Assembly (NCBI RefSeq): GCF_002356355.1
Contig: NZ_AP018052.1
Span: 2,542,001 to 2,606,000 of the forward strand
Length of the DNA stretch: 64,000 bases
Reading direction: 5' to 3'
Source of the DNA: Thiohalobacter thiocyanaticus
GTDB taxonomy: Bacteria; Pseudomonadota; Gammaproteobacteria; Thiohalobacterales; Thiohalobacteraceae
Part shown: positions 57,057-64,000 of the stretch, in pieces
How the letters are laid out: the number at the start of each line of letters is the position of its first letter
Numbering within the stretch: position 1 is the first letter of the stretch
Made by a program: the position numbers and the translations under genes
Notes under the pieces: model-generated
Told to the model about the DNA's origin: nothing
Database searches by the model: none
Seen by the model: only the letters and a program-made list of their open reading frames with translations

Positions 57057-59468
57057 ATGACAAGCCCCTCCGACGACGCCGAACGCATCATCACCTCGCA
57101 GCCGCCCCCGGAACCGGGCTCGGACCTGGCCCTGCCGGGCGAGGTCATGCCCAACACCCTGCACCTGCTGCCGCTGACCGAACGGCCCTTCTTTCCGGCC
57201 CAGAGCGTGCCGGTACTGATGAACGACACGCCCTGGGTGGACACCATCAAGGCCATCGGCGATACCGCCCATCAGCTGGCCGGGCTGGTGGTGGTCGATA
57301 CCCGCGACGCCGACCAGGCGCAGCCCGAGGATTTCCGCCTCATCGGCACCGCCGTGCGCATGCATCATCCCATGCGCAATTCGGGCAAGCTCCAGTTCAT
57401 CGCCGAGGGCCTGCAGCGCTTCCGCATCCTGGACTGGATATCGAAGCAGCCGCCCTACCTGGTGCGGGTGGAATTCCCCGACGACGTGCTCGATGAGGAG
57501 GAGCAACTCAAGGCCTACGGCATTGCCATCATCAACACCCTCAAGGAACTGGTGCCGCTCAATCCGCTCTACAGCGAGGAACTCAAGTTCTTCCTCAACC
57601 GCTTCAATCCCAACGAGCCCTCGGCGCTGACCGACTTCGCCGCCAGCCTGACCACCGCCTCGCGCGACGAACTGCAGGAGGTGCTGGAGACGCTTGACGT
57701 GCTGGAACGGATGAAGAAGGTCCTGGTGCTGATCAAGAAGGAACTGGAGGTCGCCCGCCTGCAGGTCGAGATCCGCGAACAGGTCGAGGAGAAGTTGAGC
57801 GAGCAGCAGCGCAAGTTCTTCCTGCGCGAGCAACTCAAGGCGATCCAGAAGGAACTCGGCATCTCCAAGGACGATCGGACCGCCGACAGTGAACGCTTCA
57901 AACAGCGGCTGGAGAACCTGGCGATGCCGGAGGCGGTGCAGCGGCGCATCGACGACGAACTGCAGAAGTTCTCGGTACTGGAATCCGGCTCGCCCGAATA
58001 CGCCGTCACCCGCAACTACCTCGACTGGATGACGAGCATGCCCTGGGGCCGCTACTCCGAGGACAACCTCGACCTGGACCATGCCCGGGACATCCTGGCG
58101 CGTGACCATGACGGGCTGGAAGACGTCAAGGACCGCATCATCGAGTTTCTCGCCGTCGGCAACCTCAAGGGCGAGGTGGCCGGCTCCATCCTGCTGCTGG
58201 TCGGCCCGCCCGGCGTGGGCAAGACCTCCATCGGCCGCTCGGTGGCCGATGCCCTGGGTCGGCGCTTCTACCGCTTCAGCCTGGGCGGGATGCGCGACGA
58301 GGCCGAGATCAAGGGCCACCGCCGCACCTACATCGGCGCCATGCCGGGCAAGTTCGCCCAGGCACTCAAGGAGGCCGGGGTGGTCAACCCGGTGATCATG
58401 CTGGACGAGATCGACAAGATCGGCGCCTCCTTCCACGGCGATCCGGCCTCGGCCCTGCTGGAGGTGCTGGATCCGGAGCAGAACAGCGAGTTCCTGGATC
58501 ACTACCTGGACGTACGGCTGGATCTGTCGAAGACCCTGTTCATCTGCACCGCCAACCAGCTCGACACCATCCCCTCCCCGCTGCTCGACCGCATGGAGGT
58601 GATCCGGCTGTCGGGCTACATCACCGAAGAGAAGGTGCTGATCGCGAAGCACCACCTGTGGCCGCGGCAGCTGGACAAGGCCGGCATCCCGCGCACCCGA
58701 CTGCGGATCACCGACGCGGCCATCCGCCGCGTCATCGAGGGCTATGCCCGCGAGGCGGGCGTGCGCAACCTGGAGAAGCAGCTGCGCAAGCTGATCCGCA
58801 AGACCGCAGTGCAGTTCGTGGGCAGAAAATCAAAGGGTAAGGCGAAACCGGTGCGCATCGGCACGCAGCAGGTGGAGGCGTTGCTGGGCAAGCCGGTGTT
58901 CGCCCGCGAACGGCCCTTTGCCGGCGTGGGCATCGTCACCGGCCTGGCGTGGACCGCCCTGGGCGGCGCCACGCTCAACATCGAGGCCACCCTGGTGCAC
59001 AGCAGGAACCGCGGCTTCAAGCTCACCGGCCAGCTGGGCGAAGTCATGCGCGAGTCCGCCGACATCGCCTACAGCTACGTCGCCAGTCACCTGCAGGAAT
59101 TCGGCGGGCGCCGGGACTTCTTCGACGAGGCCTTCGTCCACCTGCACGTGCCCGAGGGCGCCACCCCCAAGGACGGGCCCTCGGCCGGCATCACCATGGC
59201 CACCGCCCTGCTGTCCCTGGCCCGCGGCCAGCGCATCAAACGGCCGGTCGCCATGACCGGCGAGCTGACCCTGACCGGGCGGGTACTGCCGGTGGGCGGC
59301 ATCCGCGAGAAGGTCATCGCCGCGCGGCGCAACCGGGTGTTCGAGGTGATCCTGCCCGAGGCCAACCGGCGCGACTACGAGGAACTGCCCGGGCACATCA
59401 CCGAGAAGATGACGGCGCATTTCGCCGCACGTTATCAGGATGTGGTTAGGCTGGTGTTTCCGGAATGA
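57057..59468 (+). CDS. lon: Lon family ATP-dependent protease
   Basis: 803 residues. N-terminal LAN domain (LHLLPLTERPFFPAQSVPVLM), coiled-coil helices (EREQVEEKL-like REQVEEKLSEQQRKFFLREQ), AAA+ domain with GPPGVGKTSIGRSVADALG and IMLDEIDKIG, then the serine/lysine protease domain: catalytic Ser in TPKDGPSAGITMATAL and Lys in GGIREKVIAARR. The gene is not beside clpX or hupB, where the housekeeping lon normally lies, so it may be a second, AsrA-like Lon; the sequence alone does not settle this. The ATG is chosen because the protein then begins just before the LAN domain; the frame is open almost 100 codons upstream through a repeat. Confidence 0.9.
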   Translation: MTSPSDDAERIITSQPPPEPGSDLALPGEVMPNTLHLLPLTERPFFPAQSVPVLMNDTPWVDTIKAIGDTAHQLAGLVVVDTRDADQAQPEDFRLIGTAVRMHHPMRNSGKLQFIAEGLQRFRILDWISKQPPYLVRVEFPDDVLDEEEQLKAYGIAIINTLKELVPLNPLYSEELKFFLNRFNPNEPSALTDFAASLTTASRDELQEVLETLDVLERMKKVLVLIKKELEVARLQVEIREQVEEKLSEQQRKFFLREQLKAIQKELGISKDDRTADSERFKQRLENLAMPEAVQRRIDDELQKFSVLESGSPEYAVTRNYLDWMTSMPWGRYSEDNLDLDHARDILARDHDGLEDVKDRIIEFLAVGNLKGEVAGSILLLVGPPGVGKTSIGRSVADALGRRFYRFSLGGMRDEAEIKGHRRTYIGAMPGKFAQALKEAGVVNPVIMLDEIDKIGASFHGDPASALLEVLDPEQNSEFLDHYLDVRLDLSKTLFICTANQLDTIPSPLLDRMEVIRLSGYITEEKVLIAKHHLWPRQLDKAGIPRTRLRITDAAIRRVIEGYAREAGVRNLEKQLRKLIRKTAVQFVGRKSKGKAKPVRIGTQQVEALLGKPVFARERPFAGVGIVTGLAWTALGGATLNIEATLVHSRNRGFKLTGQLGEVMRESADIAYSYVASHLQEFGGRRDFFDEAFVHLHVPEGATPKDGPSAGITMATALLSLARGQRIKRPVAMTGELTLTGRVLPVGGIREKVIAARRNRVFEVILPEANRRDYEELPGHITEKMTAHFAARYQDVVRLVFPE

Positions 59469-59489
59469 ATATTACTACAGGGGGTGGGA

Positions 59490-59706
59490 ACGCAGAGGAC
59501 GCGGAGGCGCAGAGGCGCTGAGAAATATCGAAAAAATCAAACCTGCTGAATGCCTGACAGATCTTACGTCATCCCCGCGAAGGCGGGGATCCAGGAGCCA
59601 CTGTGGTCAATAGATTCCCGCCTTCGCGGGAATGACGGCTGAAGTGAATGCCGTTCATTGTGTGGCAATCATTCTTTCCTTTGCGTCTCTGCGCCCTCTG
59701 CGTCAG
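59490..59706. repeat. Nested repeats downstream of lon
   Basis: Outer arms of the CGCAGAGGC family (ACGCAGAGGACGCGGAGGCG at about 59490 and TTTGCGTCTCTGCGCCCTCT ending about 59706) are separated by an internal palindromic element of the GTCATCCCCGCG family (59568-59638: GTCATCCCCGCGAAGGCGGG, TTCCCGCCTTCGCGGGAATG). The first CGCAGAGGC copy, near 23600, has only about 20 bases between its arms. Confidence 0.75.
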
Positions 59707-59728
59707 TGGCGTAGAAGCCTGAACAGGC

Positions 59729-60106
59729 TCAACCCTGCTGCTGGTTCTGCTGCTGTTCCTCGATTTCCTTGCGCACCTGATCCATGTCCAACTCCTTGGC
59801 CTTGCCGATGAGCTCGTCCAGGGCGCTGCCGGGCAGCATGCCGGGCTGGGAGAAGATGATCACGCGCTCGCGGAAGATCATCAGGGTGGGAATGGAGCGG
59901 ATCTGGAAGTAGGCCGCCAGTTCCTGCTGCGCCTCGGTGTCGACCTTGGCGAAAACGATGTCCGGATATTTCTCCGAGGCCTCCTCGAAGATGGGGGCGA
60001 AGTTCTTGCATGGGCCGCACCACTCGGCCCAGAAATCGATGAGCACGAAATCGTTGTCGGTGATGATCTGCTCGAAATTCTCTTTGGTCAGTTCGACGGT
60101 AGCCAA
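59729..60106 (-). CDS. Thioredoxin-like protein with glutamine-rich tail
   Basis: 125 residues, one thioredoxin fold: FWAEWCGPCKNFAPIFEEA (CGPC) and FQIRSIPTLMIFRERVIIF (cis-Pro). The C-terminal tail beyond the fold is polar (IEEQQQNQQQG). The start codon is TTG, with GGAG seven bases upstream; no ATG or GTG is better placed. It is a cytoplasmic dithiol reductase by family, distinct from cnoX in this window, and stands alone between lon and the GGDEF gene. Confidence 0.85.
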   Translation of the reverse strand: MATVELTKENFEQIITDNDFVLIDFWAEWCGPCKNFAPIFEEASEKYPDIVFAKVDTEAQQELAAYFQIRSIPTLMIFRERVIIFSQPGMLPGSALDELIGKAKELDMDQVRKEIEEQQQNQQQG

Positions 60107-60227
60107 AACGGTTCTCCAGTCGGGGTAGGTTTGATCTCCAGTATAACGGCCCGTCCGGCCGGATGCCCAGGAATGCCGGCGGAATCCCGGCCGGATACGG
60201 GGAAATCAGGGAAAAACCGCGGGATTT

Positions 60228-61682
60228 TCAGTCGCTCGGGTCGCCGTTGTGGCCGCCGGCGCTCTTGCGGCCCTGGCTCTGGTAGGTCATATCCAGCTCG
60301 ATGCGGTTGCGGCCCAGGCTCTTGGCGCGATAGAGCGCCTTGTCCACCCGCTCGATGAAACCGCTGGAGGTCTCGCCGGGCTTGTACAGCGCCAGGCCGG
60401 CGGAGAAGGTCGGCACCGGATGCACCTCGCCATTGGCCTGCCAGCGGGTTTCCTTGCAGCGTTCGGCCACCTTGTGCAGGGCCCGGCTGGCACCGTCGAT
60501 GTCGGTGTTGGGCAGCAGCACGGCGAATTCCTCGCCGCCATAGCGCGCCACCAGGTCGTGATGGCGGAAGATGGACAGGATGTTCTTGGAATAGACCCGC
60601 AGTACCTCGTCGCCGGCGGCATGACCGTGCTCGTCATTGACCTCCTTGAAGTGGTCCAGATCGATCAGGGCCAGGGTCAGGGGGAAGCCGTAGCGCTGGA
60701 CGCGGGCGACCTCGTCTTCCAGCCGGCGCAGGAAGGCGCGGCGGTTGGACAGGCCGGTCAACTCGTCGGTCAGGCTCAGCATGCGCACGCGGGAGAGTTC
60801 GTCGCTGAGCTGGCGGCTGTCGGATTCAAGCACCCGCAGGTACTGGTGGGTATGGTCCAGCTTCTCGGCCAGTTCCCGATTGCCGGCGATCAGTTTTTCC
60901 ACCTCGCGCAGCAGGGTCCAGCGCAGATCCTCCAGCTGCTGGATACCTTCCGACTGTTTGAGCTCGCCCGCCACCACCTCCAGCAGTACGCCGAATTCCT
61001 GGTTCTGATTGATGGACTCGAGCACATGCTGGGCCAGCCCGGCCTGCAGTTCATCGAAGCCGCGCCGGCGCAGGCTGTCACGCTGCTCTTCGGTCAGGTC
61101 GGGCTCCGGGAGTTCGGCGTTGTCCGCCGCCGGGGTCTCGCGCCGCAGCACGGCCCGGGGACTGGCGTCTTCGTGGCCGGGCGCCTCGGGCTCTGCCGGC
61201 GGGGGCGGCGGCGGCGCTTCCGCCTGCGCCCGCCCGGCTGTGGCCTGCCCCGCCCCGGCCGCCGCGGACGGGGCCTCGATACCGAAGGCCTCCAGCAGTG
61301 GGCGCACCGCCTGGCCCAGCACGGCGGGATCGATATCAGCGGGATGCGGCGCCTGCTCGGGCAGCCGTTCAATGCTCAGGCGCAGTGCCTGCAGTTCGGC
61401 ATGTGACAGGGGTGGCTGGAGCTGGTTCTGCAGCAGGCGCAGCTGGACCTGCAGCGGGTGACCGGCGGGCAGCATCCGGATCCAGGCGTCGAGCAGGCCG
61501 GCAGCAATGGCGGCATAGGCCGTCTGCACGTCGCAGTTCTCGCCCTGCAGGTCGCGCAGCATGGACTCGACCTGGTTGTAGATCAGCGCCCCCGCCTCGC
61601 TCTGGCGCAGGGCCGCGATCAGACGCAGGATCTTGGTGCCCGCCCCGGTCACTGTGGTTGGTTTTTCCTCTGCACCGGCCAT
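60228..61682 (-). CDS. GGDEF diguanylate cyclase with helical N-terminal region
   Basis: 484 residues. The first roughly 310 residues have no recognised sensor: an N-terminal helical part (about 1-140), a Pro/Ala-rich linker (EAPPPPPPAEPEAPG) and a predicted coiled coil (REVEKLIAGNRELAEKLDHT to LESDSRQLSDELSRV). A GGDEF domain follows: SLTDELTGLSNRRAFLRRL, DLDHFKEVNDEHGHAAGDE, active loop GGEEF at 382-386, inhibitory RHHD at 373-376. It should make c-di-GMP. No membrane segment is visible. The ATG is used; a GTG two codons upstream is an alternative. Confidence 0.88.
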   Translation of the reverse strand: MAGAEEKPTTVTGAGTKILRLIAALRQSEAGALIYNQVESMLRDLQGENCDVQTAYAAIAAGLLDAWIRMLPAGHPLQVQLRLLQNQLQPPLSHAELQALRLSIERLPEQAPHPADIDPAVLGQAVRPLLEAFGIEAPSAAAGAGQATAGRAQAEAPPPPPPAEPEAPGHEDASPRAVLRRETPAADNAELPEPDLTEEQRDSLRRRGFDELQAGLAQHVLESINQNQEFGVLLEVVAGELKQSEGIQQLEDLRWTLLREVEKLIAGNRELAEKLDHTHQYLRVLESDSRQLSDELSRVRMLSLTDELTGLSNRRAFLRRLEDEVARVQRYGFPLTLALIDLDHFKEVNDEHGHAAGDEVLRVYSKNILSIFRHHDLVARYGGEEFAVLLPNTDIDGASRALHKVAERCKETRWQANGEVHPVPTFSAGLALYKPGETSSGFIERVDKALYRAKSLGRNRIELDMTYQSQGRKSAGGHNGDPSD

Positions 61683-61688
61683 GATCAC

Positions 61689-62259
61689 GGTCCCCGTTCA
61701 TCACGTCCATGTGCATTTGCTGGGCGCATGCCGCCCGAAAAGAACAAGCGAGGGTATCCGGAGATGAGGTTTGGTATGCCGCGGTATAGACTGCGTGATC
61801 TACTGATTCTATATACCGTTTATTATTCGGCTTCCAGTCTCTGCACTGGTCCTGCATCACCCGCCTGTAATCTGACGATCTGCAGGAATAGCCCCTTTTC
61901 CCGAAGACCGCAGTTGTGGGTAAGTTACCCTGATCACCATCAAACGACAACGCGCGCTCAGAGCGTCTGGAAAACTTTACATTACGCCTGTTAAGTTTTT
62001 GCTATGACCGGGGCGGGCACAGTGTGGGAGAGTTTCTGACAAAAACTAAATTATTTTTATTTATATCAGAATGTTAAGTTTTAAAAATCCGTGGAAGTCA
62101 ATACGAATATTCTAATGATATGATTTTTATGTAAGAAATAACTTACAGATTGCCATAAATTATTTTGATCACCTGGATTGAATTTTCCTTGTTTCCACGG
62201 GCAATCCGTGCCGTATTTTTGGCACATCTGCGGCGCCCGGCAACTGTCCAGACGCCTGT
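61689..62259. other. Intergenic region with an AT-rich block
   Basis: About 570 bases with no convincing gene. The part from about 61990 to 62200 is strikingly AT-rich for this genome (AACTAAATTATTTTTATTTA, GATATGATTTTTATGTAAG), with several TTAAGTTTT motifs. It lies upstream of the GGDEF gene and downstream of the HDOD gene. A promoter or protein-binding (H-NS-like) region is possible; no specific site is claimed. Confidence 0.45.
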
Positions 62260-63180
62260 TCAGGTCCCGGCAAGCGTGCCGGCCATACCGTCCAGTTCGC
62301 CGCCCTGCTCGATCAAGGACGCGGTCAACGCCTCCAGGACATCGGGTTCCACACCGATTCGTGTCAGGCTGGCAGTCGGCAGTTCCCCGTCAGGGGCGTC
62401 ACCTATGTCATGACGTTTGAGCAGATGGTCGGTCAGCAGCACCAGATGCGAATACACGGCATGCTCACCGGCGTAGTCCGGATTGTGGTGTTCGCACACC
62501 GTGATCTGGATCTCGGCCGGCAGTTCCCAGGAGCGCATCAGCCAGCCGCCGAGACGGGCATGGCCCAGTTCGAAGGCATCCCGTGCCTGCCCCATGCCCA
62601 GCATGCACCGTTCCAGTGCGGTGACCGAGGCATCCGGCTGGGCCGCGGCGAGCTTGTTGAGCAGTTTGAACTCGGGTGGGAACAGATGGCCCAGCAGCAG
62701 AAATCCGAAGTTGTGCAGCAGCCCGGCCAGGTAGGCCATGCCGGGTTCGGGACGCAGTTCACGCGGCATCCGCCGCACGATGGCCTGGGCCAGCGCCGCG
62801 CTGTAGACCGCGTGGCGCCAGAAAGCGTGCAGGCCCAGCGGGCCGTCGACCGGATTGCGGAAGGAGCGGCCGGTGGCCAGCCCCAGGGCCATGTTCATGA
62901 CCAGATCGAAGCCCAGGACCCGGGTGATGGCATCCTGGATGGAGTTGATACGGCCGCGGTAGCCATGCAGCGGCGAGGTGGCATAGCGCACCACCTGGGC
63001 GGCCAGGCTGGGGTCGAGTTCCACGATCGCCGCCAGGTCACTGATGTCGGCGTCGGGGTTGTGGCGCAGCTCGAGCACCCGACGCGCCATTTCCGGCATG
63101 GGCGGCAGTTCGTAGACGCATTCGATGCGACGGCAGATGTCGCCGTGGCGCGCAGTATTGGTCGCGGTCTCTGACAGCAT
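62260..63180 (-). CDS. HDOD domain protein
   Basis: 306 residues. The central part is an HDOD domain (a degenerate HD fold without phosphodiesterase activity): CVYELPPMPEMARRVLELRHNPDADISDLAAIVELDPSL, VVRYATSPLHGYRGRINSI, RVLGFDLVMNMALGLATG, LAGLLHNFGFLLLGHLFP and EHHNPDYAGEHAVYSHLVLL. HDOD proteins act as signalling adaptors, sometimes together with diguanylate cyclases. The start ATG gives MLSETATNTARHGD; the frame is open about 48 codons upstream in less typical sequence. It is adjacent to the GGDEF gene on the same strand but 570 bases away. Confidence 0.87.
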   Translation of the reverse strand: MLSETATNTARHGDICRRIECVYELPPMPEMARRVLELRHNPDADISDLAAIVELDPSLAAQVVRYATSPLHGYRGRINSIQDAITRVLGFDLVMNMALGLATGRSFRNPVDGPLGLHAFWRHAVYSAALAQAIVRRMPRELRPEPGMAYLAGLLHNFGFLLLGHLFPPEFKLLNKLAAAQPDASVTALERCMLGMGQARDAFELGHARLGGWLMRSWELPAEIQITVCEHHNPDYAGEHAVYSHLVLLTDHLLKRHDIGDAPDGELPTASLTRIGVEPDVLEALTASLIEQGGELDGMAGTLAGT

Positions 63181-63415
63181 GGCGATTCTCGATTCAGGCA
63201 ACCCTGAGGCAACTCGGAAAATGGATGGCACCACCGGACCGAAGCAATATGCGTTCCAGTCGCGCTCGGGTTCCCTGTGCCTGTCTCGACTAGCGTCATG
63301 CTGGCAGAGCGCCTTGAAGCCCAAAGCGGAACTGGATCACATTCGGGGAGACACGTCATGCCGGGCATGACGTTTTTTTGACTGGATTGGCAAATTCCAG
63401 CGGAACCTGCCGCTG
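63181..63415. other. Intergenic region between HDOD and VWA genes
   Basis: About 235 bases. A short AT-rich spot and the hairpin GACACGTCATGCCGGGCATG with TTTTTTTG after it (around 63352-63380) are visible; on the plus strand this looks like a weak terminator, but both neighbours are on the minus strand. No gene is seen. Confidence 0.35.
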
Positions 63416-64000
63416 TCAGTTGAGCTGAACCCGCTGGCCCCAGGGCACCCCGGCCTTGCCCTTGACCAGCCACAACACCGGGTAGACCGGCTCCTGCCGG
63501 GGGAATTCACCCTCGGCATCGGTGAAGTAGATCAGCAGATCGGGGGCGCGGTCGCGCCGGGCGGCGTAGTCGAACACTGGGGTGAAGCGGGTGCCGCCAC
63601 CGCCCTTGAACTCCCGCGGCAGCTTGAACTCCTCCCAGGGCTCGTATACCCAGGGGCCGTCTCCGGCCAGTTCGGAATCGCACACCAGCAGGGTGACCCG
63701 CGCCCGCACCTGGCCCTTGATGGCATCGATCTCGGAGACGAACTCGGCCATCTCCTCGGGATTGATGGAGCCGCTGGTATCGAGGGCCACCACCACGTCG
63801 ATCTGCGAGGTGCGCAGGCTGGGCAGGATGGCCGCCCCCTCCCGGCGCGAGGGGCGGGAATAGTTGTAATCGTCGCGCGCCACCGAGGACATGTATTTGG
63901 CCAGCAGCATGCGCCAGGGCAGCTTGGGGGCGAGCAGGTGATCGACCAGCCGCGCCATGCCGGGGCTGAGCTTGCCGGCCTGCAGGGCCTGCTGGGCCGC
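63416..64000 (-). CDS. VWA-like (DUF2201) protein, 5' part outside window
   Basis: The last 194 residues of a protein that continues to the right. They form a von Willebrand factor A-like domain: VVVALDTSGSINPEEMAEFV has the MIDAS DxSGS motif, and LLIYFTDAEGEFP is a later strand with a metal-binding Asp. The stretch RDDYNYSRPSRR before it matches the linker of DUF2201 proteins, which carry an N-terminal metallopeptidase-like domain and usually lie next to a MoxR AAA ATPase gene. That partner would be outside the window. Confidence 0.82.
   Translation of the reverse strand, partial: AAQQALQAGKLSPGMARLVDHLLAPKLPWRMLLAKYMSSVARDDYNYSRPSRREGAAILPSLRTSQIDVVVALDTSGSINPEEMAEFVSEIDAIKGQVRARVTLLVCDSELAGDGPWVYEPWEEFKLPREFKGGGGTRFTPVFDYAARRDRAPDLLIYFTDAEGEFPRQEPVYPVLWLVKGKAGVPWGQRVQLN

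Noticed and set aside
61990-62200. AT-rich block as a replication origin or horizontally acquired island
   Set aside because: Too short, with no DnaA-box cluster or mobility gene; more likely a promoter or binding region.

Overview
The window is GC-rich, densely coded chromosomal DNA of a gammaproteobacterium. The order recA-recX-alaS-lysC-csrA-tRNA-Ser, with mutS and fdxA nearby, is the conserved gammaproteobacterial block. A DabB-like inorganic-carbon transporter subunit at the left edge, a di-heme cytochrome c peroxidase and an AddAB-type recombination nuclease pair suggest a chemolithoautotrophic, sulfur-oxidiser-like lineage (Chromatiales or relatives). That placement is inference; no rRNA gene is present. 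There is no CRISPR array, prophage or intact insertion sequence.

Layout. 1-5 kb: partial DabB-like gene with a LysR-type box upstream, ADP-ribosylglycohydrolase, cytochrome c peroxidase, Slp-type lipoprotein and a BaiN/YhiN-type flavoprotein. 5-10 kb: a DSF quorum-sensing cluster, rpfG and rpfC converging on rpfF, followed by a PAS-GGDEF diguanylate cyclase. 11.7-14.3 kb: a THUMP-domain gene upstream of a single protein joining a Clp1/Grc3-like P-loop domain to an RNase Z-like domain. 14.3-15.3 kb: a gene-poor stretch with a decayed TonB-C fragment. 15.3-18.5 kb: two tRNA-Ser genes around a DUF1269 gene and a glucan phosphorylase, then csrA. 18.7-29.4 kb: lysC, alaS, recX, recA (LexA box inside its promoter), thpR, pncC, a PilZ gene and mutS. 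29.8-39.2 kb: a complete wspABCDEFR surface-sensing operon lying between mutS and fdxA. 39.8-46.4 kb: addB-like and addA-like genes. 46.6-49.4 kb: cnoX, dsbC and xerD. 49.5-54.1 kb: an ACP-acyl-AMP ligase-acyltransferase fusion, a YbaK-type deacylase, an HPF-cold-shock fusion and a SIMPL protein. 54.3-59.5 kb: mobA, mobB, moeA and lon. 59.7-64 kb: thioredoxin, a second GGDEF gene, an HDOD gene and a partial VWA gene.

Cyclic-di-GMP is the main theme. The window holds three probable synthases (PAS-GGDEF, WspR, the GGDEF gene near 61 kb), one HD-GYP phosphodiesterase (RpfG), one PilZ effector and CsrA. DSF sensing (RpfF to RpfC to RpfG) would lower c-di-GMP with cell density, and Wsp would raise it on surface contact. 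A second theme is RNA ends and RNA maintenance: the THUMP plus P-loop-RNase Z pair, ThpR, a YbaK deacylase and HPF-CSD.

Intergenic space is populated by at least five families of short palindromic repeats, mostly placed at gene ends. One copy lies inside the wsp operon and one is nested inside another repeat. The least familiar elements are the P-loop-RNase Z fusion with its THUMP neighbour, and a 27-bp perfect inverted repeat that copies the 3' end of a tRNA-Ser gene.
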